This document shows positions 1 to 5,935 of a stretch of 8,468 nucleotides of DNA, in pieces. The position numbers and the translations under genes were made by a program. A model generated the notes under the pieces. It saw only the letters and a list, made by a program, of their open reading frames with translations, searched no databases and had not been told where the DNA came from. Numbering within the stretch: the first letter of the stretch is position 1; each line of letters opens with the position of its first letter. The DNA comes from Acidobacteriaceae bacterium (GTDB taxonomy: Bacteria; Acidobacteriota; Terriglobia; Bryobacterales; Bryobacteraceae): NCBI GenBank assembly GCA_019244945.1, contig JAFASD010000355.1, positions 1-8,468 of the forward strand. Reading direction: 5' to 3'.

Positions 1-12
1 GAAAACAACCGC

Positions 13-603
13 ATGAAGCGTGCTATTGCAGGTTTGTTCATCCTGCTCTCGATCCTGCTCCTAGGCTACCTGTTCTATATTGCAAAGCAAATCGAGAGGC
101 AGTCGAACATTGAAGAAGCCCGACCGGCCGACGTGATCCTTGTCCTCGGCGCGGCTGAATATCGCGGAAAGCCTTCCCCGGTTCTGCAAGGAAGGTTGAA
201 TCATGCGCTTGTTCTCTATCTGAGGGGTCTTGCGCCTTATATCCTCACCACCGGAGGAGCGGGCGGCGACCCCGTTTATACAGAGGGCGAGGTGGGGCGC
301 GCTTATCTAGCCGAGCACGGCGTTCCTTCGGAAGCCATTCTGGTCGAGCCCGAGGGATCCACGACCGCGCAGAGCGTCGACGCCTCAGCCGAGATTTTAC
401 GGCGCATGAATCTACATTCTTGTATCGTGGTCAGTGACGGATATCACATTTATCGCGTCAAGCGGTTACTCGAAGCTCAGGGAATCAAAGTATACGGGTC
501 TCCCAGACCTCTGGCCGGCTCGCCGAGCCCGAGAGCTCTTCAGTGGCTCTACTTCCGGCAAGCTGTCGGATTTTTCCTGTGGCAGATTGGGGTCAACATT
601 TAA
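13..603 (+). CDS. DUF218 / SanA-YdcF-ElyC-like membrane-anchored protein
   Basis: A 196-aa protein with one N-terminal hydrophobic helix (about residues 4-23), which would anchor it in the inner membrane with the rest in the periplasm. The body carries the hallmarks of the DUF218 fold: ADVILVLGAA (39-48), the PSPVLQGRL segment (54-62), TTGGAGGD (79-86), the GVPSEAI...STTAQS stretch (103-121) and VVSDGYHIYR (139-148), which corresponds to the family's conserved late histidine-containing strand. Members such as SanA and ElyC act in envelope integrity and cell-wall precursor handling, but their biochemistry is poorly defined, so no reaction is assigned. The ATG lies 12 bases from the window edge with no clear Shine-Dalgarno; the start is chosen because it opens directly into the membrane anchor. 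The next gene follows after 19 bases on the same strand, so the two are probably co-transcribed. The family call is firm and the function is not. Confidence 0.85.
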   Translation: MKRAIAGLFILLSILLLGYLFYIAKQIERQSNIEEARPADVILVLGAAEYRGKPSPVLQGRLNHALVLYLRGLAPYILTTGGAGGDPVYTEGEVGRAYLAEHGVPSEAILVEPEGSTTAQSVDASAEILRRMNLHSCIVVSDGYHIYRVKRLLEAQGIKVYGSPRPLAGSPSPRALQWLYFRQAVGFFLWQIGVNI

Positions 604-622
604 CACAGTTGTGCTCAGGAAA

Positions 623-1228
623 ATGCGGAGAGGCTCGTCAACGCTGGTGTTCGCCATTTCATTGGCGGCATGTCAGACGGTTTGTGCGCAGAATCCGCCC
701 CAACCGCTTTCCGTCTCGGCCAAGTGGCGCAATTTCATCCAGGAGACGGCGAGTCCCCTAACTCTGGGGGCGGTTGTGTTCAACGGCGGGGCGGCGCACA
801 TCACCAACTCCGATCCTAGATATGGATCGGATAGCCGGGCGTTCGCTTCGCAATTCGGGGCTTCGATGGCCGATATCGCCAGCCAGAACTTCTTCGGCGA
901 TTTCTTAATCGCATCCGCATTCCATGAAGACCCGCGCTATTTTCGAGAAGGCCCCGCACATGGGTTCTGGTCTCGTGCCGCTTATGCCATGAGCCGGGCG
1001 TTCCTCATCCGCACAGATGCGGGACGAGAGAGCTTTAACTGGTCAAACGTGCTTGGGACGGCTATGAGCGCGGGTTTATCGAACGTGTATTATCCACCCG
1101 CCAGCCGAAGCGGTCGCGTCACCGCTATACACTTCGGTTTGTCGACCGCCGGCACCGGGTTTGCCAAACTGGTTCCGGAATTTTGGCCGGATTTTCGGGA
1201 TACGTTTTTCAAGCGCCATAAGAGTTGA
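623..1228 (+). CDS. Secreted or lipoprotein hypothetical, Acidobacteria-type family
   Basis: A 201-aa exported protein of unknown function. The frame is open back to 434, but the ATG at 623 is preferred: it lies just past the upstream stop (601-603), has AGGA directly before it, and opens a classic signal peptide with MRRG n-region and hydrophobic residues 6-16. Cleavage is ambiguous. LAAC (14-17) is a perfect lipobox, while VCA-Q (20-23) would suit signal peptidase I. An in-frame GTG at 611 is an alternative start. The mature part has a recognisable core: NFFGDFLIASAFHEDPRYFR (residues 89-108), then FWSRAAYAMSRAFLIRTDAGR (roughly 115-135), FNWSNVLGTAMSAGLSNVYYP (138-158) and a C-terminal GLSTAG segment. 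From memory, proteins of this pattern are common hypotheticals in Acidobacteria. Small and aromatic residues alternate as in membrane-associated proteins, but I assign no activity. It probably shares a transcript with the DUF218 gene, suggesting an envelope role. Confidence 0.75.
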   Translation: MRRGSSTLVFAISLAACQTVCAQNPPQPLSVSAKWRNFIQETASPLTLGAVVFNGGAAHITNSDPRYGSDSRAFASQFGASMADIASQNFFGDFLIASAFHEDPRYFREGPAHGFWSRAAYAMSRAFLIRTDAGRESFNWSNVLGTAMSAGLSNVYYPPASRSGRVTAIHFGLSTAGTGFAKLVPEFWPDFRDTFFKRHKS

Positions 1229-1288
1229 TCGATAACAAACGCCAGAATGCCCGCGCAACGGGAAGGAACCTGAAAATCACTCCATTCT

Positions 1289-2884
1289 TTATTCGGCGTG
1301 AACCGCGCCTGGCCTTGCTCTTGCTCTCTTAAACAGCCACACAATAGGCAAGCACGCGAAACAGACCAGGGCCATATAGCGGAAATCATCGACATAGGCC
1401 CACAAGCGCGCTTGTGTTGAAAGCGTGTGGTCAAGCATCGTCAAGGCGCCAGTATTCGAAACGGAAGGACCCGCCGCATTGGTCGTGCTGAGAATGCCGC
1501 GAAGAGCTGAGAGCTGCTGTTGAACCGCAGGGTTGGTGGGTCCGAGCGAATGCACTAGCTCGCTGCGATGAAGCTGTTCGTGCCGCGCAACCAGCGTATT
1601 AACAATCGAGATTCCAATGCTGCCTCCCACGTTGCGCAGCAGGTTGTATAACCCGCTCGCATTTCCAATCTGCTCGTTGGAGAGTGTTCCCATAGTCGTT
1701 GTTGACAGCGGAACGAACACCATGCCGGATCCAAATCCGCTCAACACAATGGCCCAAACGAACGACCACTGCCCGATTCCAAGATTCACCTCGCCAAACC
1801 AAAGGCTGCAGAACGCAAAAATCAGGAATCCGGAAGCGATGAGCCAGCGATTGTCAAGGCGCGTCGTCAAAATTCCAATAATCGGCATCGCGACAATTGC
1901 CCCAATGCCGCGCGGCGATACGGCGATCCCTGCGGTCAGCGCTGTGTAACCCATCAACTCCTGATAGAAGAGCGGCAGCAAGGTTACTAAGCCGTAAATG
2001 GCCGCTCCGAAAAGCGTGATCAGCACACACCCGAGAGTGAAATTGCGGTTCTTGAAAATGTTCAGATCCACGAGCGGCTTGCGCCCGCCTAGTTCCCAGG
2101 AGATGAACCAGACGAAGCTAACAATCAGAACAAACGTCGCCCAACGAATCCACGTGGCGCCAAACCAGTCGTCTTCCTGGCCCTTGTCGAGAATCACCTG
2201 TAGGCAGCCGAGCCACACGGCGAGCAATCCCAATCCGAACGCGTCGATCCGCCCCGGTTTGGCATTTCGGATGTACGGTGGATCCTCCACATACCGCAGA
2301 ATCATGAACACGGCCAAAATGCCGATCGGAATGTTGATATAAAAACTCCATCGCCAGGAGTAGTTGTCCGTCAACCAGCCTCCGAACGTGGGCCCGAGAA
2401 CAGGCGCAACCACTACACCGAGCGCAAAGACGGCCATGGCCAACCCACGCTTCTGAGGAGGGAAGCTCTCGAGCAGAATCGCTTGAGAGATGGGCTGCAG
2501 AGCTCCGCCCCCGGCGCCCTGAATCGCTCGCGCCAGCAGCAGGATGCCCAGGCTCGGAGCAGCGCCACACAGGAAAGACGACGCGGTAAAGATGACGATG
2601 CAGACGACAAGAAAGCGCTTGCGCCCGAAGCGCAGACCAAACCAGCTACTCGCCGGAAGTACGACGGCATTCGCCACCAGGTAACTTGTGAGAACCCAGG
2701 TGGCCTCGTCGTTGGTAGCCGAAACACTACCTGCGATATACGGTAGTGCCACCGCGGCTATGGAGGTATCCAGTACCTCCATGAAGGTAGCCAGCATCAC
2801 CGATACTGCGATGAGCCAGGGATTCGAAGAGGGGCGCCACACCTCGGGAGTAGTAGCCGTGCTATTCGTGGCCATCTCTTGCAC
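1289..2884 (-). CDS. DHA2-family (EmrB/QacA) MFS drug efflux permease
   Basis: A 531-aa polytopic membrane protein that fits the 14-helix DHA2 branch of the major facilitator superfamily, expected to export lipophilic drugs by proton antiport across the inner membrane. Visible signatures: the helix-1 motif LDTSIAAVALP (38-48) with its conserved Asp, motif A GLRFGRKR in the loop between helices 2 and 3 (83-90), LARAIQGAGGGALQP with the motif B arginine (117-131), and the antiporter motif C GVVVAPVLGPTFGGW (156-170) followed by SWRWSFYINIPIG. The start is uncertain: GTG at 2884 gives the longest form, and ATG at 2875 (three codons in) is equally plausible. Neither has a well-spaced Shine-Dalgarno. 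The gene is convergent with the 623-1228 gene and separated from it by 60 bases. EmrB-type pumps usually work with a HlyD-family adaptor and an outer-membrane channel; neither is present here, so partners would be encoded elsewhere or it acts alone. The substrate cannot be read from the sequence. Confidence 0.93.
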   Translation of the reverse strand: MQEMATNSTATTPEVWRPSSNPWLIAVSVMLATFMEVLDTSIAAVALPYIAGSVSATNDEATWVLTSYLVANAVVLPASSWFGLRFGRKRFLVVCIVIFTASSFLCGAAPSLGILLLARAIQGAGGGALQPISQAILLESFPPQKRGLAMAVFALGVVVAPVLGPTFGGWLTDNYSWRWSFYINIPIGILAVFMILRYVEDPPYIRNAKPGRIDAFGLGLLAVWLGCLQVILDKGQEDDWFGATWIRWATFVLIVSFVWFISWELGGRKPLVDLNIFKNRNFTLGCVLITLFGAAIYGLVTLLPLFYQELMGYTALTAGIAVSPRGIGAIVAMPIIGILTTRLDNRWLIASGFLIFAFCSLWFGEVNLGIGQWSFVWAIVLSGFGSGMVFVPLSTTTMGTLSNEQIGNASGLYNLLRNVGGSIGISIVNTLVARHEQLHRSELVHSLGPTNPAVQQQLSALRGILSTTNAAGPSVSNTGALTMLDHTLSTQARLWAYVDDFRYMALVCFACLPIVWLFKRARARPGAVHAE

Positions 2885-3098
2885 GGACCCAAATCCCGGG
2901 TGAGGATCTCGTCATTGCTTTTGGATGTCGAGGACCGGGTAAGCGCTTCGAGCCAAGCCCATTCTGCCGCCCGAAACTGTAATTGTTACTTACGTGGGGA
3001 ATAGAAAAGAGGGATAGAAACAAGAGAACAAAATAGTTTATTCGAATGGACCGAAGCTTGCATCATAAGGAAGGAGCAAAATATTCAGCGGAGGAACT
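2885..3098. other. Divergent intergenic region
   Basis: These 214 bases separate the start of the efflux permease (minus) from the start of the small membrane protein (plus), so promoters for both directions should lie here. I see no convincing -35/-10 pair in either direction. The half nearer the plus-strand gene (about 3000-3090) is A-rich on the plus strand, unlike the flanking coding sequence. A short interrupted palindrome, GTAA-N3-TTAC at 2979-2989, is the only operator-like element and is short enough to be chance. No ORF in the region looks like a gene. Confidence 0.6.
3090..3095 (+). promoter_or_regulatory. Ribosome binding site of the small membrane protein gene
   Basis: GGAGGA sits four to five bases before the ATG at 3099. 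This is one of the strongest Shine-Dalgarno sequences in the window and is the main nucleotide-level support for treating the 56-codon ORF as a real gene. Confidence 0.7.
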
Positions 3099-3269
3099 AT
3101 GTCTTTTGCCTTATACATCGTGGGTTATGTAATTCTCATCGTGGGACTGGCTCTCGGTGCCTATTACATGCACGTCCCGGCACATTGGGTCGGGGTTGGT
3201 GTGCTGGTGCTGATCGGTATAGGAGTTGCCAGCGGCGTGGCAAAAACCCGACAAAAAGATCCGTCTTGA
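3099..3269 (+). CDS. Small two-helix membrane protein (56 aa), unknown function
   Basis: A 56-aa ORF short enough to be missed by length-filtered gene finding. Translation begins MSFALYIVGYVILIVGLALG and ends in a charged tail KTRQKDPS. It has two hydrophobic stretches, about residues 3-23 and 30-48, separated by a short turn containing MHVPAHW, so a helical hairpin in the inner membrane is expected. A strong Shine-Dalgarno (GGAGGA at 3090) precedes the ATG, and the reading frame ends in TGA 61 bases before the DUF4097 gene on the same strand. I have an impression that short proteins with this layout (xHVPxHW between two helices, RQKDP-like tail) recur in Acidobacteria, but I cannot search. 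No enzymatic motif is present. It is likely the first gene of a transcript with the DUF4097 and GH19-like genes. Its stop codon lies only ten bases upstream of a hairpin that covers the next gene's ribosome binding site. Function is unassigned. Confidence 0.7.
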   Translation: MSFALYIVGYVILIVGLALGAYYMHVPAHWVGVGVLVLIGIGVASGVAKTRQKDPS

Positions 3270-3278
3270 GTGGCGGAA

Positions 3279-3323
3279 CTCTTCCAGGTATGATTGCGTA
3301 TTCAAACATCGAACCTGGGAGGG
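3279..3323 (+). promoter_or_regulatory. Predicted hairpin masking the DUF4097 gene's ribosome binding site
   Basis: In the transcript, 3279-3289 (CTCTTCCAGGT) can pair with 3313-3323 (ACCTGGGAGGG): eleven consecutive pairs, two of them G-U, around a 23-base loop (3290-3312). The right arm contains the Shine-Dalgarno GGGAGGG (3317-3323) that lies seven bases before the ATG at 3331, so the folded form would block initiation. No T-run follows, so this is not a terminator. The left arm begins ten bases after the stop codon of the preceding small gene, close enough for a terminating ribosome to hold it open, which would couple translation of the two genes. The pairing is read directly; the regulatory effect is inferred. 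Confidence 0.5.
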
Positions 3324-3330
3324 ATCTCGA

Positions 3331-4128
3331 ATGAAGTTCGCGATAGCCGGACTCTTGTTTGTCGCCGCGGCTCTACTCACGCCAAACGCAAACGCAGACC
3401 AATGGAATAAGCATTGGACTGTCGGGCCGAAGCCTGAGTTAAGGGTCACGGCTGGCGACGCCGCCGTCTCGGTCGAAGCTACCGAGTCCAACGGAATCGA
3501 CGCAAATTTGAAAACCGAAGGATGGTCTATCGGATCCTCCGGAGTGCAGGTCGTGGAACACCAAAGCGGCAGCCTTGTGCAAATCGATATTAAGGTGCCG
3601 TTCCACTCTGATTTCCTCAATTTTCACAACCGCTCTATTCGCCTGGAATTGCGAGTACCGCGCGAGATCGAGGGCGACATCCATACCGGCGACGGATCCA
3701 TCCGTGTCCGGGGTGTTCACGGCTCGCTCCGTGTGGAGACTGGAGATGGCGGCATTCAAGGAGACGATCTGGACGGGACGTTGAATGCTCGCACGGGGGA
3801 CGGGAGTGTTCACGCCCTTGGACGCTTCGATAACGTGCAGCTGCACACCGACGACGGCTCGGTGGAATTGAGCGTACTTCATGGCTCGAGAATGCAGTCC
3901 GACTGGCGAGTGCAGACCGGCGACGGCAGCGTGCAATTGAGCCTGCCGCCCGATTTAGCAGCCGATCTGGAACTACGCACGGGTGACGGCCACATCGGAG
4001 TCAGTATGCCTCTGTCCGTAACAGGTACTCAGAGTGACAACGAAGTGAGAGGAAAACTGAATGGCGGCGGTCCGCTACTGAGTGTCAAAACAGGTGATGG
4101 CTCCATCTCGATAGGCGCTCGCCAATAA
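3331..4128 (+). CDS. Secreted DUF4097 beta-strand repeat protein
   Basis: A 265-aa exported protein. The frame is open upstream from a TTG at 3226, but that would overlap the small membrane protein gene. The ATG at 3331 has GGGAGGG seven bases before it and opens a clean signal peptide (hydrophobic residues 5-17, likely cleavage after NANA at 19-22). The mature protein is Gly/Asp-rich and beta-strand-like. It carries seven TGDGS-type units at residues 119, 137, 155, 173, 196, 217 and 254, each followed by a short alternating-hydrophobic strand. This matches the DUF4097 (putative adhesin, LiaG/LiaX-like) repeat architecture, which is expected to form a stacked beta-solenoid. The domain has no known catalytic activity; members are usually linked to the cell surface or envelope stress. 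The last repeat ends close to the C-terminus (KTGDGSISIGARQ), so no anchor follows. It is downstream of the small membrane protein and 39 bases upstream of the GH19-like enzyme, probably in one transcript. Confidence 0.85.
   Translation: MKFAIAGLLFVAAALLTPNANADQWNKHWTVGPKPELRVTAGDAAVSVEATESNGIDANLKTEGWSIGSSGVQVVEHQSGSLVQIDIKVPFHSDFLNFHNRSIRLELRVPREIEGDIHTGDGSIRVRGVHGSLRVETGDGGIQGDDLDGTLNARTGDGSVHALGRFDNVQLHTDDGSVELSVLHGSRMQSDWRVQTGDGSVQLSLPPDLAADLELRTGDGHIGVSMPLSVTGTQSDNEVRGKLNGGGPLLSVKTGDGSISIGARQ
3685..4104 (+). repeat. Seven TGDGS-type protein repeats within the DUF4097 gene
   Basis: Units read TGDGS, TGDGG, TGDGS, TDDGS, TGDGS, TGDGH and TGDGS. The first four start exactly 18 residues apart; later spacings are 23, 21 and 37. 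The DNA differs in codon choice from unit to unit (for example ACCGGCGACGGATCC against ACGGGGGACGGGAGT). The repeat is therefore an old protein-level repeat and not a recent tandem duplication. Regular 18-residue spacing suits one turn of a beta-solenoid. Confidence 0.8.
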
Positions 4129-4167
4129 ACGCTTCTCAGGCTCGCGATACAGTAATCGCAAGGGGCC

Positions 4168-5049
4168 ATGAGAAACCTCATGAGAGGATGCACTGGGCCC
4201 GATGTACTCGCTCTCCAGTGCGCCCTGGCGGCTGCCGGGGTATATTCAGCCGATTTCAATGGTTATTTCGGGGCTAGCACCGAAGAAGCCGTCCAATCAT
4301 TTCAAAGTAAGAATGGTTTCACCGTAGACGGCGTAGTGGGCCCGCACACTGCCACGGCTTTGGGCCTTCAGGACCTTCAGCCAGTCACTTCTCTGGTTCC
4401 GAGCGTGACGGTGGACATGGTAACTCACATGCTTCCCGGAGCTCCCGTCGCGAACATCGAAGCAAATCTTCCACATGTTTTGAACGCTCTTGCCGCGGTT
4501 GGCTTGGCTGACCGGCAAATGATCCTAATGGCTTTGGCGACGATTCGTGCTGAGGTGGGCAGCTTCTTGCCTATCAGCGAATGCCAGTCCTGTTTTAATA
4601 CCTCTCCGAGCGGCCACCCGTTCGATTTGTATGATACTCGCACGGATCTGGGCAATCAGGGAGCTTCTGACGGATCGGAGTTTCGAGGCCGCGGCTTCAT
4701 TCAACTGACCGGCCGCACTAACTATCACGTGCACGGCCAAGCCATCGGACTCAGCGACCGACTGCTCAGCAATCCTCTTTTGGCGCATGATCCGGCCACC
4801 GCAGCAAATTTGATGGCAAGCTTCCTCAAAGCAAACGAAACCGAAATCAGAGCTGCTCTGGCTGCAAACGATTTGGCCAAAGCACGGCGTCTTGTGAACG
4901 GCGGCTCCCACGGACTCGACGACTTCACTGCGGCTTTCACAACCGGCTTGCAGGTGATCCCGGCTGAGATCGCCGTCGTGAGGCCCGGCGATCAAAATTC
5001 AACGACTTCTGCTCCTATCGAGCAGCCGACGCCGGAAGCGTCTGCTTAG
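4168..5049 (+). CDS. Peptidoglycan-binding / GH19-like lysozyme-chitinase fold muralytic enzyme
   Basis: A 293-aa protein with two domains. Residues 6-66 are a PG_binding_1 (PF01471) domain: GCTGPDVLALQ, a central FNGYFGASTEEAVQSFQ and DGVVGPHTATALG. Residues about 95-266 look like a GH19 chitinase/endolysin catalytic domain. RAEVGSF (127-133) supplies the probable catalytic Glu129, YDTR...LGN...DG (155-169) leads into GRGFIQLTGRTNY (174-186), the family signature, and RRLVNGGSHGL (240-250) matches the late NGG motif. It would cleave peptidoglycan glycan strands or chitin-like polymers. The tail after about 275 is Pro/Ser/Thr-rich and unstructured. No signal peptide is visible at the ATG (AAGGGG two bases upstream) or at the second in-frame ATG at 4180, which is endolysin-like. 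No phage genes surround it. It follows the DUF4097 gene by 39 bases. Its 3' end overlaps the convergent gene by 35 bp. The fold call is good; the exact substrate is inferred. Confidence 0.82.
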   Translation: MRNLMRGCTGPDVLALQCALAAAGVYSADFNGYFGASTEEAVQSFQSKNGFTVDGVVGPHTATALGLQDLQPVTSLVPSVTVDMVTHMLPGAPVANIEANLPHVLNALAAVGLADRQMILMALATIRAEVGSFLPISECQSCFNTSPSGHPFDLYDTRTDLGNQGASDGSEFRGRGFIQLTGRTNYHVHGQAIGLSDRLLSNPLLAHDPATAANLMASFLKANETEIRAALAANDLAKARRLVNGGSHGLDDFTAAFTTGLQVIPAEIAVVRPGDQNSTTSAPIEQPTPEASA

Positions 5050-5935
5050 CAGCTTCGGCTGCATACCGGGCAGCCAGATCTGGACGGAAATAGCCCAGGA
5101 TGCGCGTGGCGACTTTCTTGCCTTGCCGGAACGCGTCCGCATATAGCCGGTCACGCTCCTCCCGGGTATACGTGAACCCAATGCTATAGAGATGCTCGAG
5201 TGAAAGTCCCAGCACTTTCGTACCCGCGTACGCGACAGCAGCTTTCCCGATCACCCCGCCTCCGAATGGTATTTTGCCGACAATCTGCTTGGCCAAAGCA
5301 CGCCAACCGAACGCGCTTCCAATAATCGTCGCGATCTCTGATTTCTGCTCGCTGTATCCTACGTCGCGATCGCTCGCGGCCGCAATCAGAAAGGCCATTC
5401 GAACTTGGTTCATGGTCAGGAAGGCAGTATCCGACGCAAATTCCGCGACGGCCCAAGGCAATTCAATAACGCTCGGAATGATGTCCGGCAGCGCCGTGGT
5501 GATGGAAAAAAGTGTATTTTCTTTGCACGTTTTTGCGATCACTCTGTCTACAAATGGCCGGCGGAAGGGAAGAAACGCTCTGGCAAGAGGAACTCCCAAA
5601 TCCGGGTGCTTTGCGAGGCTCTTTTGCACGAGGCGATGCGGACTGTCCGGATGAAAGACGAGAGAATCGTGCGGAGCCACTACGCCTTCGCCATAGACAT
5701 CGATGTCGTAGCGCTGGGCTAAAACTGGAATGGGCGCGCGGGTCAGCAATACGGCTGATTCACGCCGCCGCGCGGGGCTTAAATCCCGGAGAAAAAAATC
5801 TTCCATCCTCCGATAGCCTTCTTGACTATCAGCGTGAAGCGCTATGTGCACAGACCGTTCCCGCATTTCTCGAACTTGCTTGGGATTCAGCGTGCTGAGT
5901 GCTTTTTTGATACTGACCAGACCCTGGATACTCAT
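5015..5935 (-). CDS. DUF697/EcsC-like, probably membrane-associated hypothetical protein
   Basis: A 306-aa protein of unknown function. The N-terminal 100 residues are charged and helical, with a basic/acidic segment LSPARRRESAVLL (52-64). The C-terminal half is more hydrophobic: TLFSITTALPDIIPSVIELPWAVAEFASDTAFL (141-173), then NQVRMAFLIAAASDRDVGY (176-194), ATIIGSAFGWRALAKQIVGKIPFGGGVIGKAAVAYAGT (202-239), and a charged tail from TREERDRLYADAF. The G-rich, amphipathic IPFGGG/AYAGT region recalls DUF697 and EcsC-type domains found at membranes, often attached to GTPases. No P-loop is present here. That assignment is by resemblance only. The start is well set: ATG at 5935 has AGGAG six bases upstream and overlaps the stop of the preceding gene as ATGA, so it is translationally coupled to the nuclease-like gene. 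Its last 35 bases overlap the convergent GH19-like gene. Confidence 0.72.
   Translation of the reverse strand: MSIQGLVSIKKALSTLNPKQVREMRERSVHIALHADSQEGYRRMEDFFLRDLSPARRRESAVLLTRAPIPVLAQRYDIDVYGEGVVAPHDSLVFHPDSPHRLVQKSLAKHPDLGVPLARAFLPFRRPFVDRVIAKTCKENTLFSITTALPDIIPSVIELPWAVAEFASDTAFLTMNQVRMAFLIAAASDRDVGYSEQKSEIATIIGSAFGWRALAKQIVGKIPFGGGVIGKAAVAYAGTKVLGLSLEHLYSIGFTYTREERDRLYADAFRQGKKVATRILGYFRPDLAARYAAEAAKQTLPASAAR

Noticed and set aside
434..622. N-terminal extension of the 623-1228 gene back to 434
   Set aside because: It overlaps the DUF218 gene in another frame, reads as low-quality sequence, and would bury the clear signal peptide that starts at 623.
1244..1288. Inverted repeat AGAATG...CATTCT between two convergent genes, a possible terminator
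   Set aside because: Only six base pairs around a 33-base loop with at most a 4-bp inner stem (CCCG/CGGG) and no proper T-run; too weak to call.
2979..2989. GTAA-N3-TTAC palindrome in the divergent intergenic region, a possible regulator operator for the efflux gene
   Set aside because: The arms are four bases and do not extend; no regulator gene is adjacent, so it cannot be separated from chance.
3439..3936. 165-codon minus-strand ORF inside the DUF4097 gene
   Set aside because: Its open length follows from the repeated GC-rich codons of the sense gene; it has no ribosome binding site and no recognisable domain.
4144..4159. GCGAT-N6-ATCGC hairpin just before the ribosome binding site of the GH19-like gene
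   Set aside because: A 5-bp stem is common by chance and does not cover the AAGGGG or start codon; no T-run follows.
4168..5049. Prophage remnant containing the GH19-like endolysin
   Set aside because: No integrase, structural, packaging or replication genes, attachment repeats or composition change are seen on either side.
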